Part shown: piece after piece, positions 43,775 through 58,005 of the stretch
Layout: every line of letters starts with the position of its first letter
Numbering within the stretch: position 1 is the first letter of the stretch
Source of the DNA: Ctenosaura bakeri
Taxonomy: Eukaryota > Chordata > Lepidosauria > Squamata > Iguanidae
Reading direction: 5' to 3'
Length of the DNA stretch: 64,000 nucleotides
Assembly (NCBI GenBank): GCA_948474755.1
Contig: CAOLHI010001294.1
Span: 1 to 64,000, forward strand
Program-made: the position numbers and the translations under genes
Notes under the pieces: generated by a model
What the model saw: only the letters and a program-made list of their open reading frames with translations
Told to the model about the DNA's origin: nothing
Databases searched by the model: none

Positions 43775-46700
43775 CTGAAGGATAAAGATAATTTAGTTAT
43801 ACCTGTAGTCCAACTTTCTTCCACGAAGCTAAAAACAACAGACATAAATCTGCTCCTGCCTATGTTTACGACATGACAACCCTGTAGGGCGGATCAAGCT
43901 CAGCTGGGTCCCAGCCCTGGAGCTTGACAGTGCCACTGACTGACAACTCTACCATACTGGCTGAGGTGTTGGGTGTGCTAGAGTCTGAGGGACTTCCTGG
44001 AAACGAGGGTGCAGCATTCTCACAGCACAATGCTGTGACTTTTTTTTTCAAAATGGACAAAAGTGTTCATCTGGCTATCAGAAAGCTAGGGGGACAACCA
44101 CCAGTTTGTTTTCTGGCACTGAGATAGAACTTTATTTTCATCTCAAACAGAGTGAGCACCTGTTGGCTCAGGCCAACAGGGGTAGCTGTACAGAAGAAGA
44201 GATCAGGTATCTGGCTGGCTCACTACAGTCTATTCTGAGTGGCTGAGGCTCTTGCTAATTTACAAGGCTATCTTGTTTCAGTTTACACTAAGATGCTTTG
44301 GGGCCTTGTTTTGGGAGAAAGGCATGATATGAACAATTAACCAACAAACCAACCTGGTACAGTTCACTTGTGATCCTTCTAACATAGTGCTGGAAAAATA
44401 TATGGCTCTATGTGGCTGAACTACAACTCCCATCATGCTTCATCCCTGACTAAGGCTGTTGGGAACTGGAGGGGGCCACATGTTCCTCACTTTTGTTTTG
44501 AAAGACGATACTGGGGCATGAAGCTAGGACCTTCTCCATAAAAGGCAGCTTGCCCTGCCACTGGGCTATGACTCTACAGGACACCAAGGGTTGTGGTTTC
44601 GAAATACCATGCTGATCTTGATCTTAATGGGGATATCAGTGACAGCAAGACTGATTTTCCCTTGAAGAGGACTTCCCAGCCATGTCTCCCATTCTCTGGA
44701 TTGGTAGAAGAAGAATCTGCACAAAGTGGGCTTAACCCTATTGCTACGGTACAGTTACTGCCTATACAGTTCACATGCAAATCTATAGACACTGGGGAAA
44801 CTACTTTTGAGGACTGGAACTTCCAGAATCCCCCAATCACCATGGATATTAGCCATGCTTACTGAAGGATTCTGGGAGCTTATAGTTAAAAAAGGGGGGG
44901 ACATTTTCCAAACTCTGCCTACAAACCCCAAAAATGGGCATTTTTCTTTTGCTCAAAACACACCTCTGCTACTCAGAATCTGTCATGACAGCTGTGAATT
45001 TTCTGCAATGTTCCCAATGTATCCCATTCCCTCTGGACACAAATCCTTTGAGAGGCTCCAAGAAGGCTGCCCTGTTGAGCTTAAATCCCTCCCGCCACAC
45101 TCAAAAGGTGCTATCCTTACCGTTCTTCTCATGGATCTGCACCAGGGACTTGTAAGATTGCTGGGCTCTTGTCAAGCTGTACTGGTTCTGTTGGGTGGGG
45201 AGAAGTAGATCATCTTTAAATAGTCAAGTTCCTCTTATGCACCAACTATTTTCCTGCCCATCCCCACCCTCAGATTTGGCTGTCCAGAAGTTTTTGGCTT
45301 TTAACTCTCCCAGTTGCTTACTGCTAGCCATGCTAGCTGGAAATTCTGACACCCCAAGTCCAAAATGTGATGGCTGCACTTGCTGTTGGGAAATAATTGG
45401 TAATTGCTCGTGCTCCACAGAAACACTTTCAAAGCCTCTTCCATAAAACAGAAAGCAGGTGTTCCACTCTCACAAAGGGGAGAGTCCTTCACTTCATCTC
45501 CCACATCCACAAGCCACGAGGAAGAGTGGCCACTAACCTGTTGCTGAATTGCAACTCCCATAACCTAAAGTACTTATGCTAGATATTGTTGATGGAACCA
45601 AAAACATTGGAAGAGGCACCTGATTTAAACCATGAACCTTTCATTGCACTGGTTTGTAAGCAAGGTTTGTTTCATTTTTTTTTTTTAAGCAAGCCAGCTT
45701 AGGAGCAGTACTGCAGAACACCCTGGCATCCTTCACTTACCTAAAACCTCACCATCTACTCTTCAAAAGCTCTCTCAGGCCAAAAGAGGTCCTGTTCATA
45801 TCTGAGTTTACTTAGCTGAAGAGGCCAGAGAGGATGCTGGGATGTTCCAAATGGAAAAACACAGGCTCTAGTGCAGAGTTGTCACCAGGGCTGAACCAAG
45901 ACATTTGGCTGCCTGAAGACAACATGGCACTGCCATTTTCTATGTATGAAAATGGCAGCTGAATTTTACTTGAACACTGGTAAAACGAGCATCCTCTAAC
46001 ACTTTCAGGCACCCCTCTCCAAAGACAGCAGGATTGCTGAGGGGTGCTGACCGGGCAGTCACGCACACAGACCTGCACCATACAAAAGAAGGGAGCAGCC
46101 CAGGAGTTGTCACTGGTACCCCCAAGCATTTGCTACTTCAGGCAGCTTCTTCATTCTGTCCAACACCAGGGCTGGCCCTTCTGATTCCTGAAGAATCCTC
46201 ACTGCCTCCAAGTGCAGTACCTGCACAGCAACAGGCTAGGTTGCTGGGATAGACTACAGAAAGATGGATCTACAGTTTTCTCCAGCATTAACAGAATGAA
46301 ATTGCGATCAAACCCCGATTTGATTCCAGTACACGATTACTGTCATGGCCACTACTGAGTCAAATTCCGAGTCAAGGGCTTAGCTACAGCATTCCCCAGG
46401 TAGTGCTGGCTGGGCAAATTGTAGCCCTCCAACATGCTGTGAGACCACAACACCCATCAACTCCTAGTAATTTTGGAGGAGGGCATGATAGGAGCTGCAG
46501 TCCAGCATCTGGAAGGCCACCACTTGCTTAGAGCCCCTCCAGAGCTTCCAACCACTGACACACTGCTCCAAGCAGAGAACCACCCACCCCAACTTACTTT
46601 ATTGGCGCCAAACTGGACTCTGGCCTTGCCTTTCACCAATGTGGCACTGATTTGCATGATCACAGACTCTACTGAGTAAGCACTGCTCCAGCCCTAAAAC

Positions 46701-49700
46701 AGAGAGGTGAGACTGGAATGAATTCTAGCCACAAAGGCAGGGTGGCAGAACTACACCTGGCTGCCCCAAAAGCAGGCCCTGGCTCAACAGGACATCCTCC
46801 CAAGGCCTTTCCCTTCACTGCCCTTTTGACTGCTCACCTGCTTTGTTAGAAGTTCCATGCAGATGGCTCCTCCACCCAAGACATACCTTAGGGAAAAGCG
46901 AGAGGCGATACACATGTGTTAGCCAAACAGCTGAGGCGGATTCTCTTGTAAAGAGAGCAACCCTCTGGCATACAAATGCATCCCACGCCACTGCAGAATT
47001 CTACTGGTGGCTGATCCCAATCCAGATGCTGTTGATAAACTTATGGATGAACCTCCCTTAAGAGAGGAAGCAGGCACAACCTGAGTAGTACTACTCAACT
47101 GCTCTGGAAGGTACAACTGCAGCATACCCCTGGACTTTATTCTCCTAGGCTGAGGCAGATCTGACTACTGTATCGTTTGGATGTATCCCTCCCTCCCTCC
47201 ATCCATCACTATTGTGAGATCTCAGGGCAGTACAGCATTAAAACAATATAATAAATGTAATGAATCCTTTTGGGGAAAATTCAATAAATAAAGGCATGTT
47301 AAATAAATCACCACATTAAAACTGTTAAAACCACATACATGTATGCTTTAAGAAGTAATTCTGCTCCCAAGGCTTTAATAAAAAGACACGCTTTAACCTG
47401 GCAACAAGAGGTCAACTTTGGCAACAAACCCATCACAATTGTGCTTTTTCAACTGTAGCACAAGCACCTCCATCTTATTCTTTAAAAAAGACCTCTGGCC
47501 CTCCCATTGTGTTAGAAATACAGATCCCATCACCATGCCTAATAGCTATGCTGGCTAACCCCAAAACATTCAAGGGACCAAAGGTTCCCCATGTCTCCTT
47601 CTAAAGGTCACTCTAATGAGTCTTTCCAATGGTTGCACCTCCAGCTGTGACTTCAGGTCTTCCAACTCCTTCAGTAACCCACAGGTCTCCACCTTTCTCA
47701 AGCAACTCTAACCTTATTGCCTCCTAGGGCAGGAACTTCCTGGTGAATACCACAGTGTCACTGCTTCTCTTTTCCACAGGGCCTTGAGCCCTTTTTAACC
47801 CCAAACTCCAACCAAGCACAAGTTCTGTCCAACTGCATTTGTTCACAACCATTCTCCCTTCTGTTCTGCCTACCACTGTTCTGCATGGCTCAGTGGAGCA
47901 CAGTTGCTCTGTGTTGTGCATGCTGAACCATTTAGCACCCACTGGATCTACCATATTGCCTCAGAAGTCCCCCACCTGCAGCCATTTGTGCCTGGAGAAA
48001 AGTTGTGAGGGGTACAACTGCAGAAGCATCTGGCTACTTCACAGCAGCCAAACAATGACATCAACTGCTGTGGTTTGCTGGCTTCCTCCAGAGATCTTAG
48101 CAGCTGATGTAACAGCTTCATGGCTGCCCCTGGGGACATAGACCTGATACTTCCACATTCTCTCCTGTTCTCCTCCAGGCATAAATAGACATAAGCAGGA
48201 AATGTTAGAGGCTTGACACTAAATCCAGGGGACTTTGGTCATTGTGAAGGGAGTAAGGGAACACTGATGTCTGTAGCAACTAAAACCAGGCAGGCTATTT
48301 TAACTGGTGTGTGTGTGTGTGTCACTAAAACTAGGGCCTATGAGCATGTGCTCAAAGCAGAATATCATGTTTCCCGCATAAAAATCAAAAGTCTGTGAAG
48401 ACTTTTGTCCTGCCAGTATTATCTTCAGCAATTTCCCAACATTTGAGAAAACCATTTTTATCTAGCATTGCAATATTTCTGAATATTCTTTCTGTCCATC
48501 TGCTGAAGACACTGCAAATGGAATAGCTGTGCTGATGACACAGGAGCTTCACAAACATTCTAATGGATAGGGCAAAGTACCAAGAACATGCGTGGATGAA
48601 GGAAAGGACCATTGTCAGTTTGGCAGTGGAAAATGAAGTATGAAATAGAAATAGCTTTCTGAAGTAGGCTAAAGAGGTCCTGTGGGGAGGCAACAGATGA
48701 GAATACCAACACTAAAGGAACAGCACTTTAAAGACTCTCTCAGTTTGGGATTTTATTCATGCAAAATTCGCTGCAGGTAGCATTTTTACACACACACAAA
48801 AAATACTGTCAGCACAGGACACAGCATTTTCTGTGCAGAAAATAGGGCATCTTCACAGAAATATTATAAACATTGTTTTCGGCATAAAATTCATTCTCTA
48901 TGCAGGAGACAGCATTTTCTCCATAGCTTTTTTTTCTGCATAGAAAATGAACCTTTCTGTGCATAACAACCTTGCAAATTTTGTGTAGAGTAAGACCCAA
49001 GCTACAAAGATTCCTGTCAGCCCAGGATTTCTCTTGTTGGGGTTTTTTGACACTCAGGAAACATACTTTTCAAATGCTTTTTCAGTATCTTCAAATAGTC
49101 TTTCTATCCCTAGTTCCAGGTAGCCAAGCAACAGGGCCCAAACCAAACTGTCCTCAGCAAGCATCAAAATCCGACAGACGAGGAGCAGCACTTACCCTCC
49201 TGACAGCACAGGAGAGACAACCCTTACGAAAGGAGGATCAAAAGGAAAGTTGTCCTGGAAGAGAACACAGAATTTGAGCATGTCACTTGGCTGTCCCCTT
49301 TTCCTTGATCCATGTACCAGTGCAGCTGCCACTGCCAACTCCTCCTCCTCATCCCGCCCTGCCAGCCTGACCTTAAAGGTGAAGTTGAGGAGAATGAAGT
49401 CAGTCCCCTCTTTCTCCTTGAGGATCTGTAAGTCACTGTGCAAGGCGCTGTCCTCGTCTACCCTGAAAGAGACAGAGCGTGTGTATATGAATGAAGGAGA
49501 GGGAGCTGGACATAATAGTTGGGTGATCCCCCAAGCCTACTGTCCAAATATTAGCTAGTTTTCTAGCACAGCCCTCCCAAAGCTGGGCTCCATCCTCCAG
49601 GTGGCTAACCAGTATGATGTAGCACCTGCAGCTGAACTAGTGCTAAGGCAAGGTCAGACTAGCAGCCCTCCAGGTGTCAGAAAACTGCAAGTCCAAGCAC

Positions 49701-52700
49701 TATGGTACTTAGAGATGCCAGGTGTTGCGGTGCACCATCATCTCTTCAGGCTATTTGAAGGACTATACTTCCCTATACAAGCCCACTCAAGATCTAAGAT
49801 CTTTAGGAAGGCTAAAGATGAGGATGAGAATGGCTGGTCTAGACGCCCCCCTCCCCAAAGCTCTCTGTGGTAAAAGCTGCTGCTTAACTCTGGAGCTCTC
49901 AGTGTGTGAAGGTTTTCCAACACCTCAATGCCTCTCCATTAATGTAAAGCTCTTTGCAAACAGAGCACTGGGAAAGAAACTACAAACCAGGGCTGGGGTG
50001 GAACCAAAGCTTATAATAATGACTCTCTAAGACTATAGCATCCAGAACTCTTGGGGTTTCTGTAATTGATCATCCTGAAGAATCACTCTTCCATACTGGG
50101 CAGTACAACAGTGATCAGCAAATATTTGAAGAGCTCCTGGGCAGATTTCCTTTTGGCTTCTTTTTGCTGAGGGCAGGAATATGAACCAGTGGGAGGAAAT
50201 GGTGGAGAACAGATTCTAACTGAGCAATGTTAGGAGATGCTTCCTAAGCCAGGGTCTGTCAAGATGTTGTTGGACTCCCATTATGATCAGCCCTAGTGGG
50301 GCTGGTCACTAGTGAATATTAAGCAGCTCATCAACACCTGGGAGGCACAGTGAAACTTGGGAGGTGATGGGCACTCTTTCACAGGAACCAACTGCATGAC
50401 TAGACTTATATTCCACTTTTTCTTCCAGGCGAGACACAAGGTGACTTTAAAAGGCATTTTAGAGCATTTTTTAAGCAGACAAAGTATTTTAACAGGTCTT
50501 CTGAGCAGGCCTAAGAAATATTTAAATAGAGGCTGCATGGCCAAATTCCAGCACTGATCTAGACTTGATGGTCTCCAAGGCCCCTTCCAATGTGAACATT
50601 CTGTTCAAAGGAGGGCAACCACAATGATAGAAGGCCTGGAAACCATGACCTATGAAGAGTGACTTAGGTGGGTATCTCTAGCCTGGAGAAGAGCAAGTTA
50701 AGAGGTGACATGATAGCTATGCTTAAATAGTTGAAGGGATGTCATATGGAGGATGAAACAAGCCTGTTTTCTGCTGCTCCAGAAACTAGGTCACAGAGCA
50801 ATGGCTTCACACTTCAGGAAAAGAGATTCCACCTAAACATTAGGAAGAACTTCCTGGTGGTAAGAGCAGTTTAACAGTGGAATATGCTGCTGCTTGGGAG
50901 TGTGGTGGTCTCCTTCTTTGGAGGTTTCTAAACTGGGGTTGGATGTAGGGAATGCTCTGGTGGTGTATTCCTGCATGGCAGAATAGAGTTGGATTCGATG
51001 ACCCTTGCGGTCTCTTCCATCTCTATGGTTCTGTGATTACATGTGTATGTGTATCTAGAGTGAGGTGCTTACAATTGGGCAAATGAATTGCCAGGGCTCC
51101 CAAAAGTCTCTCCATAGTCCTGGCAAACTTTTGTATCTAACACTGTGATTGTTCTTAGAACTGAGGCAGCAGACATAATGTATACACAGAGAGAAAAGCC
51201 AACCCTCTCCATCCTCAGTGAAGCTCTTACTTCAGGAGTTTGACATTCCAGTCATACAGGCTGTCATTCACTAGTTCAACTGCATAGTTTCCTGTGGATG
51301 ACAGAAGAAATGGGTTAGTACCGCCAAAGTATGGAGTCCTAGACAGAGGTCACAAATGTTCTGAGATTCCCCATGTTAGACTTTCAACGTGCCCTGCCCC
51401 CTGGCTCACAGACAAAGCATCTCACACGTGAAAACCACATACTTACCACCTTTGAAACTTGCTGATCGGTAAATATCCCTGAGCTCCTTCATCAGCCGGT
51501 CAGTGGCCTGCACGGACCCAGACACTGCCCCCTGCAAGACACGGGAAGAGGCATTTTCTGGTTACCCTTCTGTTCTCTTTGTCCACCAAAGGCATCAGCT
51601 TGCCCTCCTCATCCCTTTATGCCTGGTATGAATAGAAACATGTTTTTCCTCCTCTTTCAAATGTGGAGACAATTGACGCAGCAAACACTGGGTTGACAAA
51701 AGGAAGCAATGTCTTTCCCATGATGCAGTTTTTAAGCTGTGGAACCTTCTGCCTCAAGGCATAGCGAGGGCTCTTGAAAGGAATGTGACAAACTTGCACA
51801 CAGTCTCTTACTGACTGTCAGGTATGAATGCTATATGCAAGCGGTTCTTAACCTTTTCTTTACCAGGGACCCGCTTTAAATATCTTTTTCTGCCATAGAT
51901 CACCAAGACTTCACTTCTGGTTGTATGGGCGAAATAGCACATACTTTCACTCAGCCACTCAGTGTCATTCAATTGAATGTTTTCACCACATGCAAAAGTT
52001 GCAAGTGCTGAGTACTTCTTTTCTGCTATTAGTTTCAGAACTTTTAATGGTTTGAAATACTATAATGACACTCTGTACAAATGATGTTGGGCTTCTGAGC
52101 TTTCAATTCAAGCACCTGCCTGACCAGCTAGACCTTTGGTCTGATCCAGGAGGGCTCCTCTTCAGCTCTTATTAGCTGAATAATTCATATTGGATCCTCC
52201 CTGTCCAGTGGCAGTCTCTCACTAAATGCCAGCTGCTGGGAGGAGAAATGAGCAAGAGGGTGCTATACTGCACTGACAGACTTCTTGTGGACTTCCCACT
52301 GGATTGTTTGGCCACCAGGGCAATAGAATGCTGCACTCTCTAGAGAGGTCTTTGCTCAGATACACCAGGCCAACTCTTAAAACACTTAAGATTCATGTTT
52401 CCAAAAGGCTTTATAATTATTATTAGAGAAGGTAGAAGAAAAAAGCTGCTCTTCCAAGGGATTTCTCCCTGCGTACAGAACATAAAGTTGTAAATTTTGT
52501 AAATCTTCCTGCAGGCAGAAAACTCACATGCCAAGAAGTCTTCCTGTTTTTCTAGATTAAGGAAGACAGAGGCCTAAATCTACATGGATTTTTTTTAAAT
52601 GCCATGCCCCAATCATGGATTCTAGGCAGCTCTAAGTATCTTTCATAGTATGTGTTCAAATTTTTTTTTATTCAGAGAGGATAAAGGACTGAAATGACTT

Positions 52701-55700
52701 TTATTGTACAGTTTCTTTTTTTTTTAATTCTTTTTTTATTTTTTTACTGTACAGTTTCAAGAGTTCAGGGAAATACCTTTTTCCTGGAGCCCCTTCCTGC
52801 CCCATGCTAGGTGGCAGATCTGAAAACTGTAATTCCAAAAAGCAAATTTTCTGAGTACTGGCAGTTTCTAGAAATTTCTACTAAATTTCTTAAGAAGCAA
52901 GATTGCTAATGAAAGCCTTTAAACTGTGCAACAGCTGGCAGTAAACATTAAAAAAAAGGCCACAAACAATTTTCCTAACTACAGCGAGCAAAACACTATA
53001 GTCAGTGAAAAAGGACATTATTTCAAGGCTTATCAGTTGAATTTTTTTTAAAAAGGGCATTATGGCATGTGACAACCTGAAGAAGAATCTATATACTGCA
53101 ATGACTGTGCTAGGAATTGCTGGGAGAGGTAGTTGTCACTTCTGCAGAAACTTTATTATAACCCACCCTGTCAGTGCAGGAAAATGAAGGGATGGTTTCA
53201 CTTTCATGACAACAGGAACTCCAAATGTAATACATAGTTATCTCTCCGGAGCAGGAGAGACCTCAATTCAAATTACAAGGAAAGATTCCACCTAAACATT
53301 ACGAAGAACTTTTTGATTGTAACATTGTTAAACAAATACAAAGAACTGTCCCAAGTGAGTTTTGGGGGATTCTCCTTCTTTGGAGGCCATCCTTCAGAAC
53401 AGGTTAGCTGTACATGGTGCACTAGATGGTCTTTGTGGTCCTTTTCAGCTCTAAGGTTCTACAGTATCCATTCAGTTAGCTAAGAGAAAATAAGGGGGGA
53501 TCAATCTGGGATGTCACTGAAGTGAATGATGAATGTGCTTCTTCTCGATAGGCTATTAAAAATCAAACATTTGCATTTGGATAATCCTGCCCTAGCAGGA
53601 TTGAAGGCCCACAACAACAACAAAACCTAGAAAGCCCAAGGGACAATGGAATATGAAAGACAACAGTTCCCTGGTGGTTCTTTGGAAATTTCTCATTTAT
53701 CTTTTAAACACCTGCTCCTACCCATTCTGTTTACTCTTATTTCAAGGAGCTTGTTACAACCAAGAGACATGCTTCTCTCCAAAACAGCAAGCAAACCACT
53801 CCTCATTCCTAATATATAGCTGGCTGGGCTTTTTTTTTCCTTAAAAGGCTAATACACTGACATGATTTTTAAAAATAGAGGCTAAGCAGCTTCAAACACT
53901 CACACCCCAAGCCATGACTGCAGGGTGGATTTAATTTCTTTTAAACTTCTACTGCACAGATCCCCTTTCAAAGCTAAGGAAGAATTCAGAACTGGTCCCA
54001 ACACTAAGGTAAGGGAGATGGGTGCCTAAGGCAGCAGACTGAGTCCGTGCCCACAGCTACCTGCAGCTGCTGAAAGGGACACCCAAAGAGTACCAGCTCC
54101 TGGAGGAACCCTGCTCAGTCCCTACACTGAAAGGACAGGCAGCCCTCACAGCAGGGGAACAATTCCACTAGCCTACCTTCCCCCCACAACACTTGACCCT
54201 CCCGCCTGGCGACACGTACATTTAAGTAATCTTGCCTCTGGTTCTTTTTTATTTTCTCAAGGATGGCCAGGTTCTCTTTGCCGATGCCATCATCCTCAGC
54301 TTTCTTCGCTTCTGCTGGTTCTTCCTCCTTCATCTCATAGTGATCGAGCTCTTCTGTGTCCTTGAGAAGAAGAGAAGAACTCACTCTGGATTCCAGTGGC
54401 AGAAAATTAGGTGTTCAGCTGGTGGAATTCCCAAAACTTGGCAACACTGAGGGGAGGTGCAGGAGGCTCGGAGTACAATTCCCAGTGGCCATACTGGCTG
54501 GAGGATTCTGAGAGTTGCAGCCCCCTAAAACATAACTTTGCCAAGCTCTGGGAATTTTGGAGGAGAGGGGCACAGCTCTGCAATTAAGGCTTGGTAGATA
54601 AGATGTGGAAGGCTGGGAGATGTTTAATGGACAGCATACCTCTGGCATTTCCTCATCTTCTTCTTCAGAGGAAACTTCTTCTTGGGTGCTCTAGGGAACA
54701 CAAACATACACAAAACCAAGAGTGAAATATGGACAACAGTCTGCCAGAGGACACCATTTTAAGTGAGCACCATGTAAGAGCTGCCCAGGTGCTCACCCAG
54801 AGACAACAGCTACTGTCCTACAAGGACAGAGGTAGGAAGAAAAGCACACATCTGTCCTCATTTTGCCTTGTGGGACTGTTCTTGGGGCCATCCTTCTACA
54901 AATGAGCAGCTGGTAACATTGCTTTGCTGTCCCACACCAAATTCATGCTTTTAGTATTCTAACTCCAAAGTTAAGTACTTCCTAAACTTCATACTCAGAA
55001 ATACTGTGTAAAACTCTCCACATTATTATTTAGTTTGTTTTATGCTTACAGATTTCAAAATGTTACTGGAGAGCTACTTGTAAATCCCACAGGGTTGACA
55101 GCAGAGAAAATTAATGCTGAACCATAGAAAATAAACCAAAAAGGAAAAAAAAAATCTAAAAAAACTATTAATCATGTTAGGATGCACATCTTGAAAGCAC
55201 TCACCTGGAATGACTTTAAAATTGCCTCCAGGCAACTAACCAGAGAAGCACTTGTGAAATATAGAAAATATATTCTTTCTTTTATCTCCTTCTTAGTTTC
55301 TGTCAGACTGCTACAAGCAGTTATACCTGCAGGTTGCCCACTCTAACTGGTAGGGCCAAAGATTTGTAAGAAATTTGATACATAGATTATGCTGATTATT
55401 CAGCAATAGGTGGATGGGCAAAAATTTTACTTGCACGACAAGATTTTTTTTTTAAATGTTGTTTGGGATGAGTAAGAATTGTAGTCCAACTAATCAAGCA
55501 GGGATCAAATTGGAGCAAGTTAGTGCAGACAATATTGATCTATAGTAACAATATCAATTTTTATTTCTTAGCCACCTTTCCCTCTAGGTTGAAGTGGGGA
55601 ACCACAATGAATGAGACAAATAATACCAGTTGAAAGAGCATATAAAACCAATACAAGTGATCAATGTATACTTTAAAAGTCATTGATTTAAAAATCATCT

Positions 55701-57974
55701 GGGTAGGCCTGCTGAGAAGAGACTGGTCTTTACTGCTATTTTAAACTCAGGAAGTATATCCAGCTGACAAATCATTGCACGATAGTGGTGGAGGGGAAGA
55801 AAATGTCCTTTAGGTAACAGCTGTTAGCCTACTTTTGGCTGACTGAAGTAAACGTCTCCCACAGGACCAGAGTGTATGAGGTAGATTATATGGTGGAAAG
55901 CAATTCTGTAGGTACCCTGAACCCAAGTCATGAAGGGCATTAAAGGTAACAACTAATACTTAGCAGCTTACCCAGAAACTAAATGGCAGCCCAGTAAAGC
56001 GATTTTAATATGATCACTCTCAGATGCACTGATATCCAATCTAGCTGCCATGTTTTGGACTAACTGAAGCTTCTGAATTTGGTACAGATGTAGCCCAATG
56101 TACAGCACACTACAGAAGTCCAATCATGAGATTATCAGAGTGTGCACCACCATCTTTAGATCTTGCAGCTCTAGGAAAGGACCCACCTGGCATAACAGAT
56201 GAAGCTGACAACAGGCATCTAGACCAGGCATGGTGGGGTGGATAATCTTTGGCCCTATAAATCCAATAAGACAGTTTGCAATGCTGGGAAGAGCATGGGG
56301 AGTATGAAGTCCCCAAACATCTGGTAGGAGGCAAAACACGTCTCCATCCTATCTCTGATTTAAATCAGCCAGCCTAATACATAGAACCTTCCAGAGCTCA
56401 GAAAAAATATTTTTGAGAACCACAACTCCCAGAAAGTTTCATCCAGGACAGCCACTAGTGATGCTGGCTGGGGTATTTGAGAAGCTGTCTTCCAACACGA
56501 GCAACCCTCTCAAGCTCTCTCAATACTATACTCACAGACTCAGATGCTCAGAGTGAGCACCTCCACAACATCACTGAAACACACCAGGATGCTCTTTGGC
56601 TTCAGAAGGCTGCTTGGGTAGCTCACCTGCTCTGCAGGCAGAGGCTGGTCCAGCATCTCAACATCTGGATGTTGTGGAAGGTTGTAGAGTTTGCAAAGGT
56701 CTGAAATGATCCGCTTCAGGTGTTGCAGGAGCTTCCCAGGGAGAAAACAGACAGCAAGGGTAAGATGAGAACAGACAAGGAAGGCACCTAATTGAGCACC
56801 TCCTCTTGCTTCATCAGCCTCCTCCCTTCCCAAAACAGGTGTTCCCACTGCCTCACCAGGGTGTTTCCTTTCTTCACATCTGCTAGCCTCTCCAGGACTG
56901 CTGCCAAATTAGGGTCATCTGATTCCACAGACCATATTGGGGGGACTGCTGGATAGGACTCCTAGAGGAAAAAGTGTTTTATAAAAGAAGTAGTGAAGCA
57001 GTGCCATACAGACCATAAGAGAACCCAGTAGCGCTTTTGCCCCTTACATCCTTTGCAACTGTCTCTCGCAATTCCATTGCAAGCACAGGATAAGATCCCA
57101 AAACAACTGGTCTAGGTCTGATCAACATCTCCTGCAGGCTTAGGAGCAAATAGGTTTTCTGCTTTAAAAGCCCAAAAGGCCCCAAGGTACAGGCTCTCAA
57201 GGGAGGAATTCAGAACTCTGAAAAGTTACTTCTGTGGACTACAGCACCCAGAATCCCCAACTAGAATGCCCATTCTGAGTACTGAAGTCCAAAAACAACT
57301 TTTTCAAACTCTTTTTGTTGGGTAAATACCCTTCTGCACCATCTGTCCCCAGGATCATCTGTGTCAAGGTAACCCCACTTTGTTGAACCTCCTGTTTCCA
57401 CTCTCAACGGAGATGGCAAACTCCCTTGAGGCTCCAGGCAGCACAAGCTAGGGGATGATGGGAGTTTTATGTCAGCAAATCTGGAAAGTCAGATTGTTCT
57501 AGGTCATCTGGTACTTACCAGCCCTGTACCATACATCTCTCAAGATGGCTAGAATTCAACTTTACAGTTACCTCCAGGGTAAAACAAGCCCCACCCCCAG
57601 CTCTTCACTTTCCCACTCCTGCCCCAAATGTCAACTGCCCCCTCCCCAAGCCCCGCCCACTCCCCTCCAAGCCCCGCCCCACCACCCCACTCCCCTCCAA
57701 GCCCCGCCTCCCGGAATGAGAGGGCTCTTGGCCAATTGCAAGTTCCCCTCCCTAACGTACCCCCCAACAACGTCTCACCGTGATGTTGCCATGGATACGG
57801 ACCGGCCCCCCGCTGCCCGGGCCCGGGAGAAACTCGCAACCCAGCTCGTCCGGGCAGGCGCGGGCGATGCGGAAGCGCTCGTGGCCGCGGTGGAAGATGG
57901 ACTCAAGGAGCCGCAGCTCCCGCCTCAGCAGCGCGCGCCCCGGCCCCGCCCCCAGCACGCCGCCCGGCCCCGCC

Positions 57975-58005
<31 letters not shown>

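Larger units (their letters stand above)
51532..54219. other. UBE2Q1 intron 5
   Basis: No exon. Holds a hAT left-end fragment (51838) and a CR1 tail (53240-53465). T-rich runs at 52657-52748 are simple sequence. Confidence 0.5.
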
